Shown: positions 49,636-62,444 of the stretch, in pieces
Layout of the letters: every line of letters begins with the position of its first letter
Numbering within the stretch: the first letter of the stretch is position 1
Source of the DNA: Drosophila persimilis
Lineage: Eukaryota > Arthropoda > Insecta > Diptera > Drosophilidae
DNA length: 64,000 nucleotides
Direction: 5' to 3'
Assembly (NCBI RefSeq): GCF_003286085.1
Contig: NW_020825294.1
Span: 8,928,001-8,992,000 of the forward strand
The notes under the pieces: model-generated
What the model saw: the letters and a program-made list of their open reading frames with translations, nothing else
What the model was told of the DNA's origin: nothing
Database searches by the model: none
Made by a program: the position numbers and the translations under genes

Positions 49636-49670
49636 TGTTATCTGTTATCTATTATCTGCTATCTGCTATC
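49636..49670. repeat. TTATCTG/CTATCTG array (clustered GATA motifs)
   Basis: Five consecutive seven-base units carrying TATC, three of them full TTATCT (AGATAA on the other strand), the GATA-factor core. It may be a simple repeat or a GATA-binding cluster. Confidence 0.7.
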
Positions 49671-52600
49671 AATGTTGCGATCCATAACCGGAATGCGTCT
49701 CATTTCGGGGCTCACATGGGGAATAACATTTGCCATTTCCTGTCTTCTTAAATGCTTATTTTGTCCGGCCATCAGCCGGCCTGCAGCCGATTTTGGGCAT
49801 CCATTGTGCTGTCGAAATTCCCTCAGAACAAAAGGCAACAAATCTGTGTCCCCAGGCAGCTGGCTGCTCAGGGCAGCTGCACATCGGATCTTCGGCACAC
49901 GCCAGGTGAGAAGTCCATGCGGGGCCTGGATTCTGCCGGGATGACACACGCAATACGGGGGGTGACGCCTCCACGCTCGATTCCCGCCACAGAACTTGAT
50001 AAGATAAGCGATTGGTAGTCATCCAGCCTTCGCCAAGACTCATTTTCGATGATTTTGGCCTCGTTCTGTGCTTTGGCCATTATTCACACCCACTGGGCCG
50101 GGTCTACCTGTCGCCCCGGCAGGTAATCGCAATGTGGGACGACACTCACTCATCGGGTACTTTCCCAACCTGTTTTCGCCAGAGACAGAGAGCACCGTAA
50201 ATCATTAATTTTGGTGTGTGTCTATTATGCAGTGTCTTACGGTGTCCTCTGCCCCGAATCGTGGCAGGGCATCCTTGGCCTGCTTTGCCGCACCTTGGCA
50301 TCCATCCTTCATTGTTGTTTCTCGCTTTCTCTCTATCTCTCTGTATCTCTGTGTTTTTCCGTTCCTTTGAGATTTATGACACCATCAGAGTGCAGTTGTC
50401 CGTCTGAGATATTTTGCAACATGTTTCGTGTTGTACGAGCCACCACCACCACCACCTCCCGATGCGACTTGCCACTCCTTGCCACCCTTGCCACCCTGTC
50501 CATCCCTCAACCAATCCAAGTCCTGCCGGATGATTTCCTATGCATTTGTTCCGTTTAATGTGGCAGCATTCCTTTGTTTCGTTGCACCATCCCTGGGGCA
50601 ACGTGCTTTTCGATGGATGTGTGTCGAATCCCAATGGAAGCGAACCCGCCCAGAGTTCGAGTTACTCTTTTTAGGACTTTTTAGGAGCTCAACAATGGAG
50701 ACCGCAAGTAGGTTGTTTCGTATGTGTTCCTCTATACACATATGGGTGTTTGAATAGGTCTCATTCGTAGTTCTGTTGCGCAATGAAGGGGGGAGATTAC
50801 AAAGAAAATATCTGGAAAATATGTACATACGAGTCTATCATCTATGATATTTTTTAGAAGTTTCTAGGGGTCCATGGCCTAATACTGAAGGACCAACAAA
50901 ATATCATTGTTCTTCAAAATATTCTCCAATTTTCAAAGCACTTTTTCAGAGCAGCGGAAACGAGTGTTACGGGGGAAAATGTCACGTGACAAATTCTTTT
51001 TTAAGGGCCAATTTTGAATGCATCTTGGTCCATTTAATGTCTCATGGCGTGTCGAATGAAAATATAGCAATACCGAATCCTGCATCCAATCTTTCCGGTA
51101 CAGCCACCTTTTTAAGACGACCCTCACAAGATTCGTTCTGCAGCCAAGGACGTTGCAGTGGCAGTGGACTTGAACTATGTGGATCGAAGAATTTTTGTCT
51201 TGAAAATCCACGCCCAAAATCGTAGAAAATTATGGCAGGGCAATGTTCCTCCTTGAATGATATAAAACGCGATTGTAAAAGAAAAAGTCCTTGGCATATT
51301 CTAGCCAAAAGATGACAAACCTTCCAAGGGAAGTGGCGACCTTTGACCTGTTCATACGGACTTAAAAGGCAGCCCTTGTATGTACACACAAGATATGCCT
51401 AGAATCTTGTTTAGTTTTAATATAAATTCTAAAAATAGCTGAAATTTTTGAGGGTGTCCCACACCTTTTTTAGTGTATTATTTTTAAGGGTATTATTCCT
51501 CAGGAGCATTCAAAAGGCATTCCTTAAATTGTTTATGTCTCTGGTCTCCCCATCCCCCCATTCCCCATCCCCAGCACCCCACTAATTATGAGCAGTTCCC
51601 CTTGAGAGTCCCAGAAAAAACGTTCCTACCCCACATTGTTTTCCCTCGCCCAAGTCTTATTTACATTTATTTAGACAGAAATTCCTGTATCTATCCGAGA
51701 GGCACCTGCCAGGAATACTGCCCCAAGTCCCCCACTCCCCTGTCCCGACAGGCTGTTCAGTTAATTACAGTCCAATTACAGGACTTTTATATGTACCCAC
51801 GAGTAGTATGTGTAGTGTGTGTGTTTTCTGGAACACTCGGAATCCTGATGTTGGCAGCAGGCAGGCAGAGGGCAGGCGGGCGGGCAGGCAGGCAGCCTTT
51901 CTCAATATAATTAGGCAGAAAAATGGATTACATAATTAATAAACGAAATTCAGCGGCAGACTAATTAACAGAATAACCAGAGTCTCGGGAGGAAGTGGGA
52001 GATATTAAGGCCCAAGGCAAGAAAGGAAGCTCGAGGCAAACAGACGCCGCCACATCCCCAAAAAACACGACAGGATAACGCGTTCGTGGCAGAAGGAAAA
52101 GCCGAAAAACATGTTGGGAAAAGCTAAAGTTAATTGTAGACAGAGACGGAGACAGAGAGAAAGAGGGAGCGGCATAAAAAATAAATAGAAGAAAATTCGT
52201 GGCAATAAAATGAAATGAAAAAGCAGCAAGCAAAAAGGCAAAAACTCGCCTAGCAATGAAAATTCTGCCTCAAGAATATTAACTGAAACAAATGGGGTTA
52301 GAGTACAATGTGTTGGCACCCTCCCTGCCCCTCCACAGGGCGCTTTTCGGTGCCTTTCGGTGGTGCTAAAAATATATTTTGTCACCAGTAAATTTCAACC
52401 AGAAACAGGACCCCCATTTTTACCTGTCCGCCCCATCCCGTTTCTGCTGTTGTTTTTTCCAAAGTTAGTCGAAAAAACGAACCCGTTTTCCCCAGTGGAT
52501 AATTTACAGGCGTTTTCCAATGTTTACTGGGTGTGTTTGTGCTCCCCAAAGGGAAAGGGCAAGGGAAAGCCGTACGATATAAGGGATAATGGGGCAAAGA

Positions 52601-53183
52601 AGCCGGGCTGAGTGGCACTAAATGTTGCAGACATATGCATTATACAGTCACGTGTCCATCAGCTCCATCACAAGTTTAATGGCCAAAACCCCTGGCCACT
52701 GCGAACGGGGAAGAGTGGTTCGGATATTCCCAAGGGTCTGGCATGGGGACAACTTGTCCTTAGGCCATCATCGTTGTCATCATTCCCTCTCGCCATCGTC
52801 CGTCAGCACATTAATTGGCACGCATTCGTCGTTTACTCAGCGATGAACAGATAAAGCCCGGGATAATTGATATGGCCAGATCTTGATAAGATCTTGGGTA
52901 GTGGAGAATAAAGGAATGGCTAGGAAAAGGCAGGAAAGGGCCCGCCAGAAGAGGAAAGTGAATGCCATAGATATTCAAGGAAATAAATGGATGAGTCTTT
53001 GAAGGTTATAATAGCGTAATATCCATGATAGACCAACGTTATTTATATACATCTATGTACATATACATGTGACGGAGACAGATGAGAATAATGTAAAGAG
53101 AAATGCATAGCCTTAAGAAAAAAGAACAGGAACGACGTAGTAGAGCTTTCTGTTATGCCTTCAATGCGCATTTAGAAGAGAGC

Positions 53184-53238
53184 GAGGCTGGAGAGCGAAG
53201 CTGGAGAGCGCGGCTGAAGAGCGAGAGAGAGAGAGGGT
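53184..53238. repeat. 13-bp tandem repeat followed by a GAGA tract
   Basis: Three near-identical 13-bp units of the type GAGGCTGGAGAGC (53184-53222) run straight into GAGAGAGAGAGAGG. The patch contains many GAGAG cores, the binding site of GAGA factor (Trl) and pipsqueak. It lies in the Trim9 intron. Confidence 0.75.
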
Positions 53239-56200
53239 CGTCCCAGCCGAGTGTGGAGCGGTGCTTTTGGCTTTGAGAGAGCGAGCGATCAAAAAGGAAT
53301 TGCGGAAGGAGAGCAACCGAATGCGACAGTGCTGTGTCGGGCAATGCGTGAGCGAAGAGAGGCTGCTGCAGGCACAAGAAGGTGTTCGGCAATTCACTCA
53401 TAGAATCGAAGAGAAAGATAGAGAGAGATAACAGCGCGACTCACTGCGCTCATCGCTTTAACGAGTGAGCTATAATATGTAAATATGTATGTATGCATGT
53501 ATGTAAAATATGTATTTACCTTTCCTTTAATCACATTTTCCATTACCATTCGGCGGGGCTTTAAAACATTTTCACGCATCCTGCTGCGCCTCTCTTCTGT
53601 TCGCTTCTATCCTGTCCCGCTGTGAAGGCTTATAATTACGAGTGCGTCTATTTCCGCGATAAATGTCAAACCAGCCGTGGACCCCGCCCACTTGCTGGGA
53701 AGGGCTGTCCACTCTCGTTTATCTGAAAATTACTTTTCGCGCGCCTTTTCACCGCCAAAAAGTTGACAGAAAAATTTCCATCTAATTTCGTTGCTCTTTC
53801 TGTAATTTATGTGCGTTTTGCATGTGCGCGCGCAATTGTCAAGGTTTTTTTTTGTACTTTTTTTTTTGTAAATGGTATTTTGCGTTATAATTACTTTTGT
53901 TTTTCCGGCCGCCCCCACCTACCGGCGAAGGACAACTTTGACCGCAAAACTTTTCTGGTTTGCCCCCAAAAAAGTCGGCAATGAAAACGGCGTTAAAAAA
54001 TTATTGGATTTTGCGGCTCAGTGACAGCGGAGGCGCCACGGGGGGAGGCGATCCGAGGCGTGTAATTGTGAGGGCATGACCAGCGGACCCTCAGCCCGTA
54101 TCACGCCTTCGATTGGTGCCTGACCCCGTCCCATATTGATTTAATTTAATTAGTTTTCATTGCCGCTGACCATTTCTGTGATTTTTGATTTCTGATTTCT
54201 GATTTCCGATTTCTGCGTTTCGGTGTTTAAAATTCTCTGTTTTTGGGCGTTGGGCGATGGGCGATGAGCGATGAGGGTTTGGTGACCCCAACGAAATGGT
54301 TGTAAAATTTTTACTGCCACTGACTCGAATTTTCCCATTTTCCCATTCCCCATTTCCCATGCTCAAGTGCAGTCTGTGAGTAGTGGTTTTTATTGTTTTT
54401 CTTTTCATTACTATATATTTTATTTGTGGCTTCGTTTGGCTTCTGTCTCCCGTTGATTGCCTTTGAATGCGTTTCTTGTGTTCTAGATTTTACGTCGAAC
54501 GAAGAGCAAGTAAAAGACTCGAAATGGAAGTAAATTGAATTTTATTTGTTTTTTAAAATGACACTTTTTGTGCTTTTGTTTACTTTAACAGAGAGCTTTG
54601 CTCCATTCGGACGCCTTTAAAGACTGCAGTTGAAAAATATTCAGTAGGAAATATGCAAATATTTAGAAACAAGTATCTTGCACAATAAACAACTAAGTGG
54701 CAACATATTGCGGCCCACTCGACGGGCCGTAAATAAACCCGATCCTGCACCTGAAACCGAGTGCAAGCTGCATTTAATTTATGTAAATTCCAGTGCACAC
54801 TTCCACTCCAATAAAGAGCAGATTTCCTCGCATTTTAATTGCAGAGAGCGCTAAATGTTTATTCTACTATTTATTTAAGCGCTAATTTAAATGATAAATA
54901 AATAAATAATGCAGCCGGCAAGTGCTGGCTGCGGTTTTTTGTCGCTTTTGAGGTTTTTTTTTTAATATAAATAAATTATTATTGTGCCCATCGGTGCACA
55001 AAGCAATAATTGACTACTAAATAAATAATAGTGCTAACACTAGTCTAGTCTCTGACTAGTGAGTACTCCTCCTTATCAATCGGCAAGGTCACAATTGTTG
55101 ATTTGTGTTTTTGCAAATTCAAGTCTTATCAGCCGTCAATTAGCCATCCATCCATTTCCCCCCTCACCCCGCAGGTTTGCCTTTGCTATCAGCGGCTTCT
55201 GGCGATAAGGTCTCCCCCTCCCACACCCACTCCCTGCCCCCCCTCCCTTCGATACGGCTGCCTTCCCACTGACGATGGTATCTGTATCTGTATCTGGTGT
55301 TTGCTTTTGTGATTTCTTGAGGTGGGTTTCCATTTGCTGATTGATTTCTTGGATTGCCACACACTCGGCTGTGAACGAATGATTTCTGGAGCCCGGGCTT
55401 AAAAACAAATTAGACCATTTCCAACGAATGTGGCAATTTAATTGGGGAAAATGCATGCTCTTTCGCTGCCCGATTGGAGATAATTTATTCCTCAATGTTT
55501 CAATTCAATTAACATCTGGGGGAAAATGGGATTTTACAATGGATAAATCGGATCTGGCCGTAAATAAAAATCAAAGAGCGGCTACACCGGCTAGCAAATT
55601 TACAAGCGATTTAACAATAATATTTGCCAGCAATTTTCACACATTCGGGCCGTATGCAAATTAATGGAAATAATATTCAAACAATTCCATTCGCCGTACC
55701 CCGACGGGCAGAAGAATCGAAATCGAAATGCCGAAATTGTTTTTAATTATCCGTGAAAAAATACGACAAAAAATCAATGCAGAATTCCACCCCCTCCAAA
55801 GCCGTTTTGTTGCTCCTTTGAGTGCCAAAACGGAAGTTTTTAATTTACATGCATATGCAAATTTTCCAGCCAAATGAACTGCGAAAATTCCCACAGCCGA
55901 ATAAAATGTTTAAAGCGAAAAATCCCTAATGAGAATCCAATGGAAAATTACATCAAAATTCTTTGTTTAAACACATTAAGCGCCGGGCTGGTGGGTGGCA
56001 CGAGCGGAGTGGATTGAGAGGCCAGCGGTGGTTGGGTCGGGTTGGGGGTGGTGGGGGATTGGAGACACTTTTATGACTGTTAAACGTTTGACGCTCGCTC
56101 TCATTGCCCCGCTTAATGGGGCAGTAAAAACGTATTCCCGTTGTTCTTTTTGTTCTTTTTTTAGTCTTTCATTTTTTAATTAGCCACCACATAAAAAGTC

Positions 56201-57766
56201 ACCCCGCATACGAGTACTGTGCTGCTGCCAGCATGCCACATGTGGCACGGGGCACCAGTGGCAGCACCAGTGGCAGCAACAGCGGCAGCAGTTGTAAGGT
56301 GTCGTTAAAAACTACAATGTGAACACCAGGGAGGGGATAAAACACACATATATCCCTACCCCTAGCCCTACCCCCACCCTCTCTGTCACATCCTCCTCTG
56401 TCCATGTGGCGGGGGGTTTTTTTTTACGATTCCTGCACAGCGCCAACTGTCAACGGGCTTGTTGACGTTTTAAATTTCTTTGCAGGCTGCGTGTGTGGCA
56501 TGCGAACGCGAAAGGTCGGTCTTGAAGGGACAGCCAGCCAGGCAGGAGATGCCCATTCGAGCTCCAGGGCCGAGGACTGCTCCTGGGGCTGGTCAAGTGT
56601 TAATGGCATACTTAGCGGGGGACTTGCCACGGATTTTGTGACAAGGACACACCGGCAGAATAGAAACCTTAAAGAGGCACAGATATGGAAAGCTAACTCC
56701 TCATAAAATGCCAAAAAAATGAATTTTAAATAGGTATTATTCTCCAGAATGTGGGATTATGGAATGACCTACTGTTCAACACCCAATGGAATAGTCCCAA
56801 AGTGGATTAGCCATGCCCAAGCGTGTTTTTGGAGCGATCCCGTTCACATACTCTAGAGCTCTTACACCCTTCTACTCGTATTTTAGAATGCAACGACCTA
56901 CTGCATGCCTGCAGCACGTAGGCCATTAAAATACTTTGGCCTCCCAAACGCCTCCTTCCAGCGAGCGACCCGCCGACAGACTGACAGATGTTTATCAACA
57001 GCGGATTTGATGGCATTTCACGAGAACCACACTATAAAATTGATAAGGTGACAAGCTTCAACGTTGAGGAGGGGGTAGGGGCATGGAGTGGCAAGAAGAA
57101 ACCGAATCGGAGCACATACTGGTGGCGGGAATCGATAGCGAGTGCTCCCTATATGAGGGTTTATGTTTAATGAAATTATTAGGGTTCTCCCTCAATTATC
57201 ATGTATCGCAGATAATTGAGTGGGTTTTTACCTCCACCTCACCTCACTTCAGATCCGATCTAATGCTTTATAATTTCGGACACGTAGCCGCAGAAGGGTA
57301 ACCAGAACATTGCCATCTGAACCTGAATGTCAATCAAAGTGTCAATCGATGGGGGCGGGAGTGGCGTGGAAGGGGACAACCGACTGGCTGGAACAAACAG
57401 CTTTAAGACCCTGAAAGGACCACAATTGACTCGCTCCTAAGTTGGTATAAAAACTTGTTACTGCTATTCGTAGCTCATAACAACCTAGTCACAAGGAAGA
57501 GGCGTCCTCCAGCCAAGGAAACAAAAGACACAGTGGGTTGACATCTTGTAAAATGGATGAAGGCCATTAAAGAATATACTATACGAAGTAGGAGCCTGCC
57601 AAAGTCCTTTGTGGCCGCATAATAAATATAAAATATATCCAGCTCTATCCTATAAACCATAAAACATGTTCTTTACATGTCGTACCACTGTACTATGTTT
57701 AGGATACTCCACTACACTGCACTACAAGAGACAATGTGACAACTTCATGAACTATTCAAAGTGCCT

Positions 57767-57826
57767 CGACTGGCACTGGCACTGGCTCCGGTAGTGGCTT
57801 TGGCTCTGGCTCTGGCTCTGGCTCTC
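57767..57826. repeat. CTGGCA/CTGGCT hexamer repeat
   Basis: Three CTGGCA-type units followed after a short interruption by four GGCTCT units, giving an imperfect six-base microsatellite. It yields a repetitive Ala/Leu open frame that is not a gene. Confidence 0.85.
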
Positions 57827-60800
57827 TTCCACTCGGTCCCTCAGGTGTGCCACTCGCTGGCTGCAATCCCCTTCCCTACCCAGTATCCTAGCCACCAATC
57901 CATTGGCCTCAGTCCTCTGTTGCTGGCATGTCCTGTGGTCAGCGCGCGTGAAGTGCTTTGCCTCCGGTCTGCCGTATTGTCATCTCGCTCCAACACCCCC
58001 CTCCCCTGCCCCCTCACCACCTTGATCCACCGTAACGTACCACTCTCTCTACGGATTGCGGCTTGTCAGCTGTCAGCGTTTTGTTGACCGTCTCTGGACG
58101 TTGGTCGGGACGGACTTAAGTCCGCTTACGGTCGAGCCATCTCCGTTCCATTAGCATGTTCCATTTGTGCTGAAAGACGGACAGGCTGCATTAATAATTC
58201 AATCCCTCTGATTTCGAATGCAACAACAATTTGATTTATTTGCAGATACAGATACAGATAAGACAAACTTCTAAAGTGGGGACTGCGTCGAGGCGGTGGT
58301 TCGGGTGGAAAGATAATGCGAAAATGTATCAAAATATCTGTAATTTATGGCAAAATTCAAAACGATAATCGGCTGGGAATCGAAAATAAATAGTTAAAAG
58401 GTGGAATCCTTGCAGATGTCTGTAGAGTGTCCTGTTTCCGGGCTCTCCATCACTTCATTTCCATACTCCATTTCAATTATATTAAAACTTCGCTTTCTCC
58501 TCTCTTTTCAGGTACGTTAATCCTCCATCCTCTCTCTCTGTGTCTCTCTTGCCATGTCCACTTCCTTTGCTTTGATTCGTGAACCGCAAGTAAGTCCCCA
58601 TTTGCCTTTTGGTCATTTTGCTTTTTGAAATGAAAGCCTGTGTCAAGGCTTTTGAGTGTCATCGTAATCAGATTTTCAACACGTGGCTGTGGGACTTGAA
58701 AAAAAGCTTATTAATCCCCTCGAAAAAAACTGCAAAATAATTTTCATTAATTAAATGTTGGTGGCTTCCTCTGCCCTCTCCTCTCTCCCCTCACCCCACT
58801 GCACGGCTGCTAAAGCCGCTTAAAATCTGAATTTTTGTAAAGTTTTTCCAGCGACATCGAGGCGGCCTTTGAACTGAAAGCATGGCATGGCCCGGGGCGT
58901 GGGGGGCTGTCAACAAGTACATGTGGCCGTGGCCGTGGCCCGACAGGGCTTTCCTCCCCCAGTCCTGGCCGTTGGGGGCTTTCGACATTTTTTAATCAAT
59001 ACACGGCCTGCGGCTATTGTTGATAAACATTATGAAGTGCCCTCTACATCAGATACGAATTTATATCATTTCCATTGCCAGCGGCACGTTATGATGGAAT
59101 CAGAATCACTGTTTTTCTGTTATTATCCCTCCATAGGAAGTCGCAAAAGGTGGTCGCAAGTCTCGATACATAAGGAGATACATGCATATTTAGGTACGAG
59201 TGTGTATAATGATATTTGCTGAGCTGTGAGTCATTAATTTGAGATATGATGAATATTCAATAACATAAGAGATTGAAGAAAGCTCGCCTTAAGCGCCCGC
59301 TTTACAATTTACCGTTGGTTATTGTCCACTGCCTGTGCCATTGCTGTGCATGTCCATTCTTGTCCACTGCTTGCCGCTTTGCTGTGTAGGTGCTAGTGAG
59401 AGCGTGCGTAGGAGAGCAACAATACGCTCAGAGAGGATCAAAAGCTCGCGTTAAGCTTGTTCCTCTGCGGCCATGTGGGTGGCTTAGAAAGAGCGACCAT
59501 TGCACATAATTGCGTCGCAGACAATGAGTATTTTAGAGCGATGTTCGAGAGAAATTAAGTCCGCCCACACCGTTACCCCGCCTGATTATTAAATTGATAC
59601 AAATCGAACTGTAAACCGACTATGGATCAAGATTTAAAGGAAGACCCAACACATACATACATACATACATATATGGGTATTTACTATTGATTATTCATTA
59701 ATATTCATCAACAAACAGTTTTCAAAATAGAATGCCTTCATTTAATCAAATTTTATTGTCATAAAGAAAGGCTAAATGGAATTTTTGTAACCTTTTACAT
59801 ACTCGTAAATGAACCTCCCCCTCCAGGGAGGATTCGGATCGAATTTTCAAAGTACATTTAATAAAGCAATTGGTTGGGGCTGACTTTTGGACAGCCCCAA
59901 AACTGGCCGAACAATGCGGCAAAAATAAACACGGAAAACCTTTTTGCCAAACACCTGCCCGAGCGGCCGCCTCGCCCCCCCTTTTTCGCTTACCAGAAGT
60001 CAAACATTTTTTAATTTGTTGACTTTCGTGCGGACCTTTAACAAACATTTATTTTAATTTGTTTGCCCGGGCTAACGAAATAATTTAGATAAATGCCACT
60101 CTCAAGGAGCGCCGAAAGGCTCCCCGAACACGGGATCTAATTAAGCGAATCCATTCCCCGGGCCTGGGGAAGTGTCCCTCCCACAAGGATTGATTACTTG
60201 ACCCGTTTCGGCTTGACACTTTCTTGAAAATAGCCCAGGACATTTTAACAGTTTTTCACAATTTTTATCAGCTTTTTTCAGTCTCCCAGTCCTTCAGTTG
60301 CCCCATCCGCATCCCCATCCTTTCTTCTAGGGGCTCTTTGTGGCTGTCCTTTCATTCCGCCTTTATTTTGTGTAATGTGCCAAAATGTAGCTACATTTTT
60401 TTGTATTTTTTTTTATTTATGTCGACCGCTTGACACATTCAGCCAAGAAAAAGGTCAATCTGGGGGTTGCCTTATTAAATTATTTCCCATTTTTTGCCGT
60501 CTTACCCTTGGCTAGTTGTCGTCTTATCTCTGGGCCATAAAGTGACCAGAGTAATGTGAAAGATTCGAGGCTGTTGGGAGTGTGGCAGGGAGGGGGCCCT
60601 GAAAGGAACAAGGACTCGGAGAATGGTGTCACCAAAAAAGGAACCAAATATTGGAAATAAAAGATTCTGCTGTGATGATATTGGATCATTGGAAATGTAC
60701 ATGGTAAGAGGCAAGGGAAACATCATTTAACAGAATATTATTTTATTTAAACCCTGGAAATGCTGCCAAACATTCATTTAAATGCAGTTTTCACCGTAGT

Positions 60801-61520
60801 ATTTTTTATATTTAACTTTTCGCAGATTTTTATTCGGAAACTAGATAAAAACATTTTGGTAAACTTTTCTCTGCGTTTGCCTTTGAGCTCTTTCACTCTT
60901 TTTGCTGACTCGAATTTAGAAGGGGTTTTGCCTCACACGCAATTAGCCAGAGAGCCAGACAGCCGGCCAGCGAGGGGATTGCATCCAAAAATTTGTGGGT
61001 TGAAAATGCAAATAAATGCGCATAAAAGATGAGCAGGGCCAAAGCAAACCGCGTGCCATTCAATTAAAAACTGCTGACCCCCAGGAATCGACAGAAGTCC
61101 AAGGAACAAAAGGATCAGACGAGTGCTGAGCTCTGTCTGTGCCAGTGCTCGACAATGCCTATCTAAAGCCATGACGGAGCTCGGGACAGGCCGTAACAAC
61201 AAATGGGTCTCGAGATGATTAGGCGGCAGGAGAGCCAAGGAGGACGCAAATTACCGAAACGGCAGGCACACACAAATATCTTGGATCTCTCTCCATATAT
61301 CCTTTGAATGTGCAATTTTAATTAAAGCCAAGGAATGGGCGGTGAAGGAAGAACTAAAGAACGGGAAATCTGTCGACATGTCGATGTGTTGGGATTGGGG
61401 CCTAAACTCCCTTTGTCCGGCAGCCACTTTTAATTCAATTACGTTTTTCCCGTTATCAAGCAGAATGGAGCGCTAGAAATTAATGAGCGCTAAATTAGTG
61501 GAGATTATGCCATTAGGGGT

Positions 61521-61552
61521 CGGCCCCCTCCCCCTCCCCCTCCCCACCCCCG
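61521..61552 (-). repeat. CCCCCT hexamer run, G-quadruplex potential on the minus strand
   Basis: Four runs of five C separated by single T, followed by CCCCACCCCC. The complementary strand has the classic G5-A-G5 arrangement that readily folds into a G-quadruplex. Confidence 0.7.
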
Positions 61553-62409
61553 CATCCACGCATCTCCGATGTCCTTTTGTCAGGCCGGCTTCCACAGAGC
61601 TCATCAAGTCCCGGCGTTGTCTGATGATTTTTATTGTTTGCCTGACCTAATTTCGCCTCGTTCGCTCCCTCGTTCTTTTCTGGCCATTTCTGTTTGGCCT
61701 ATCTCTAATGTCTGAATTGCCCACAAAAGACCAAAAGAAAGAACGAAATAACGAAAGAAGGACATTCCAGGATGCTGTCTCTCCCTCTCCCTCTCCCTAC
61801 CCCGCACACACGCGCGCACACAAAAATGTTTATGAACAAAAAGCTGTGGCATCCCTTTGTGGCCGTCCCGCCATCAAAATTTAATATGAAAAATAGCCAA
61901 GAACTAAAATAATATGGATTGCAGATACATTTCGGGACTGAAGCTCGTCCTGCGTGCGCAAATATTTTAATTTGCTGCATTTCTGAACTAGACGCAAAGG
62001 TGAAAGGTGAAATTGAAACTGAGGAATATTCGGGAAATATGCGGGGGGGAGGGAAATGTGCAAACAAAGGCAGTGGAAGATGGGGAAATTCAAGAATATA
62101 TTTTGTGGGACATGTTTGCCGAAGTATCAAAATAAATGGAAAATATCTGAGTAGTTTTCCCACAACTTCCATTAGGAACTCGATTTTCGATGGGTATTTT
62201 CTAGGCCCAAAGTCGAACCCCAACCCCCTCAGCTGCATAACCAATTCCCCTTCCCCCCCTAGGCCCATTTATGGAGTTCCTTTACTGGGAATTCCTCTGC
62301 CAGCAGCTCCATGCATGAAGTTCATTGACAAAGTTCATGTTTTGAGATCTCCAAAGGGGGCCTGCATTTGCCACCCCCGGCAGAAGCAGCAACAATGAAG
62401 GCAGCCAAG

Positions 62410-62444
62410 CCCGTAACCCTTAACCCGTAACCCGTAACCCTTAA
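62410..62444. repeat. CCCGTAA/CCCTTAA heptamer tandem repeat
   Basis: Five consecutive seven-base units in the order CCCGTAA, CCCTTAA, CCCGTAA, CCCGTAA, CCCTTAA, followed by a diverged CCCATTG. It resembles a short telomere-like repeat in form, but flies do not use such repeats at telomeres, so it is best read as a local microsatellite. Confidence 0.85.

Noticed and set aside
50986-51389. Overlapping protein-like open frames on both strands
   Set aside because: Three frames are open at once, the longest has no ATG, and no splice or poly(A) signal fits. Long open stretches of this kind are expected a few times by chance in 64 kb.
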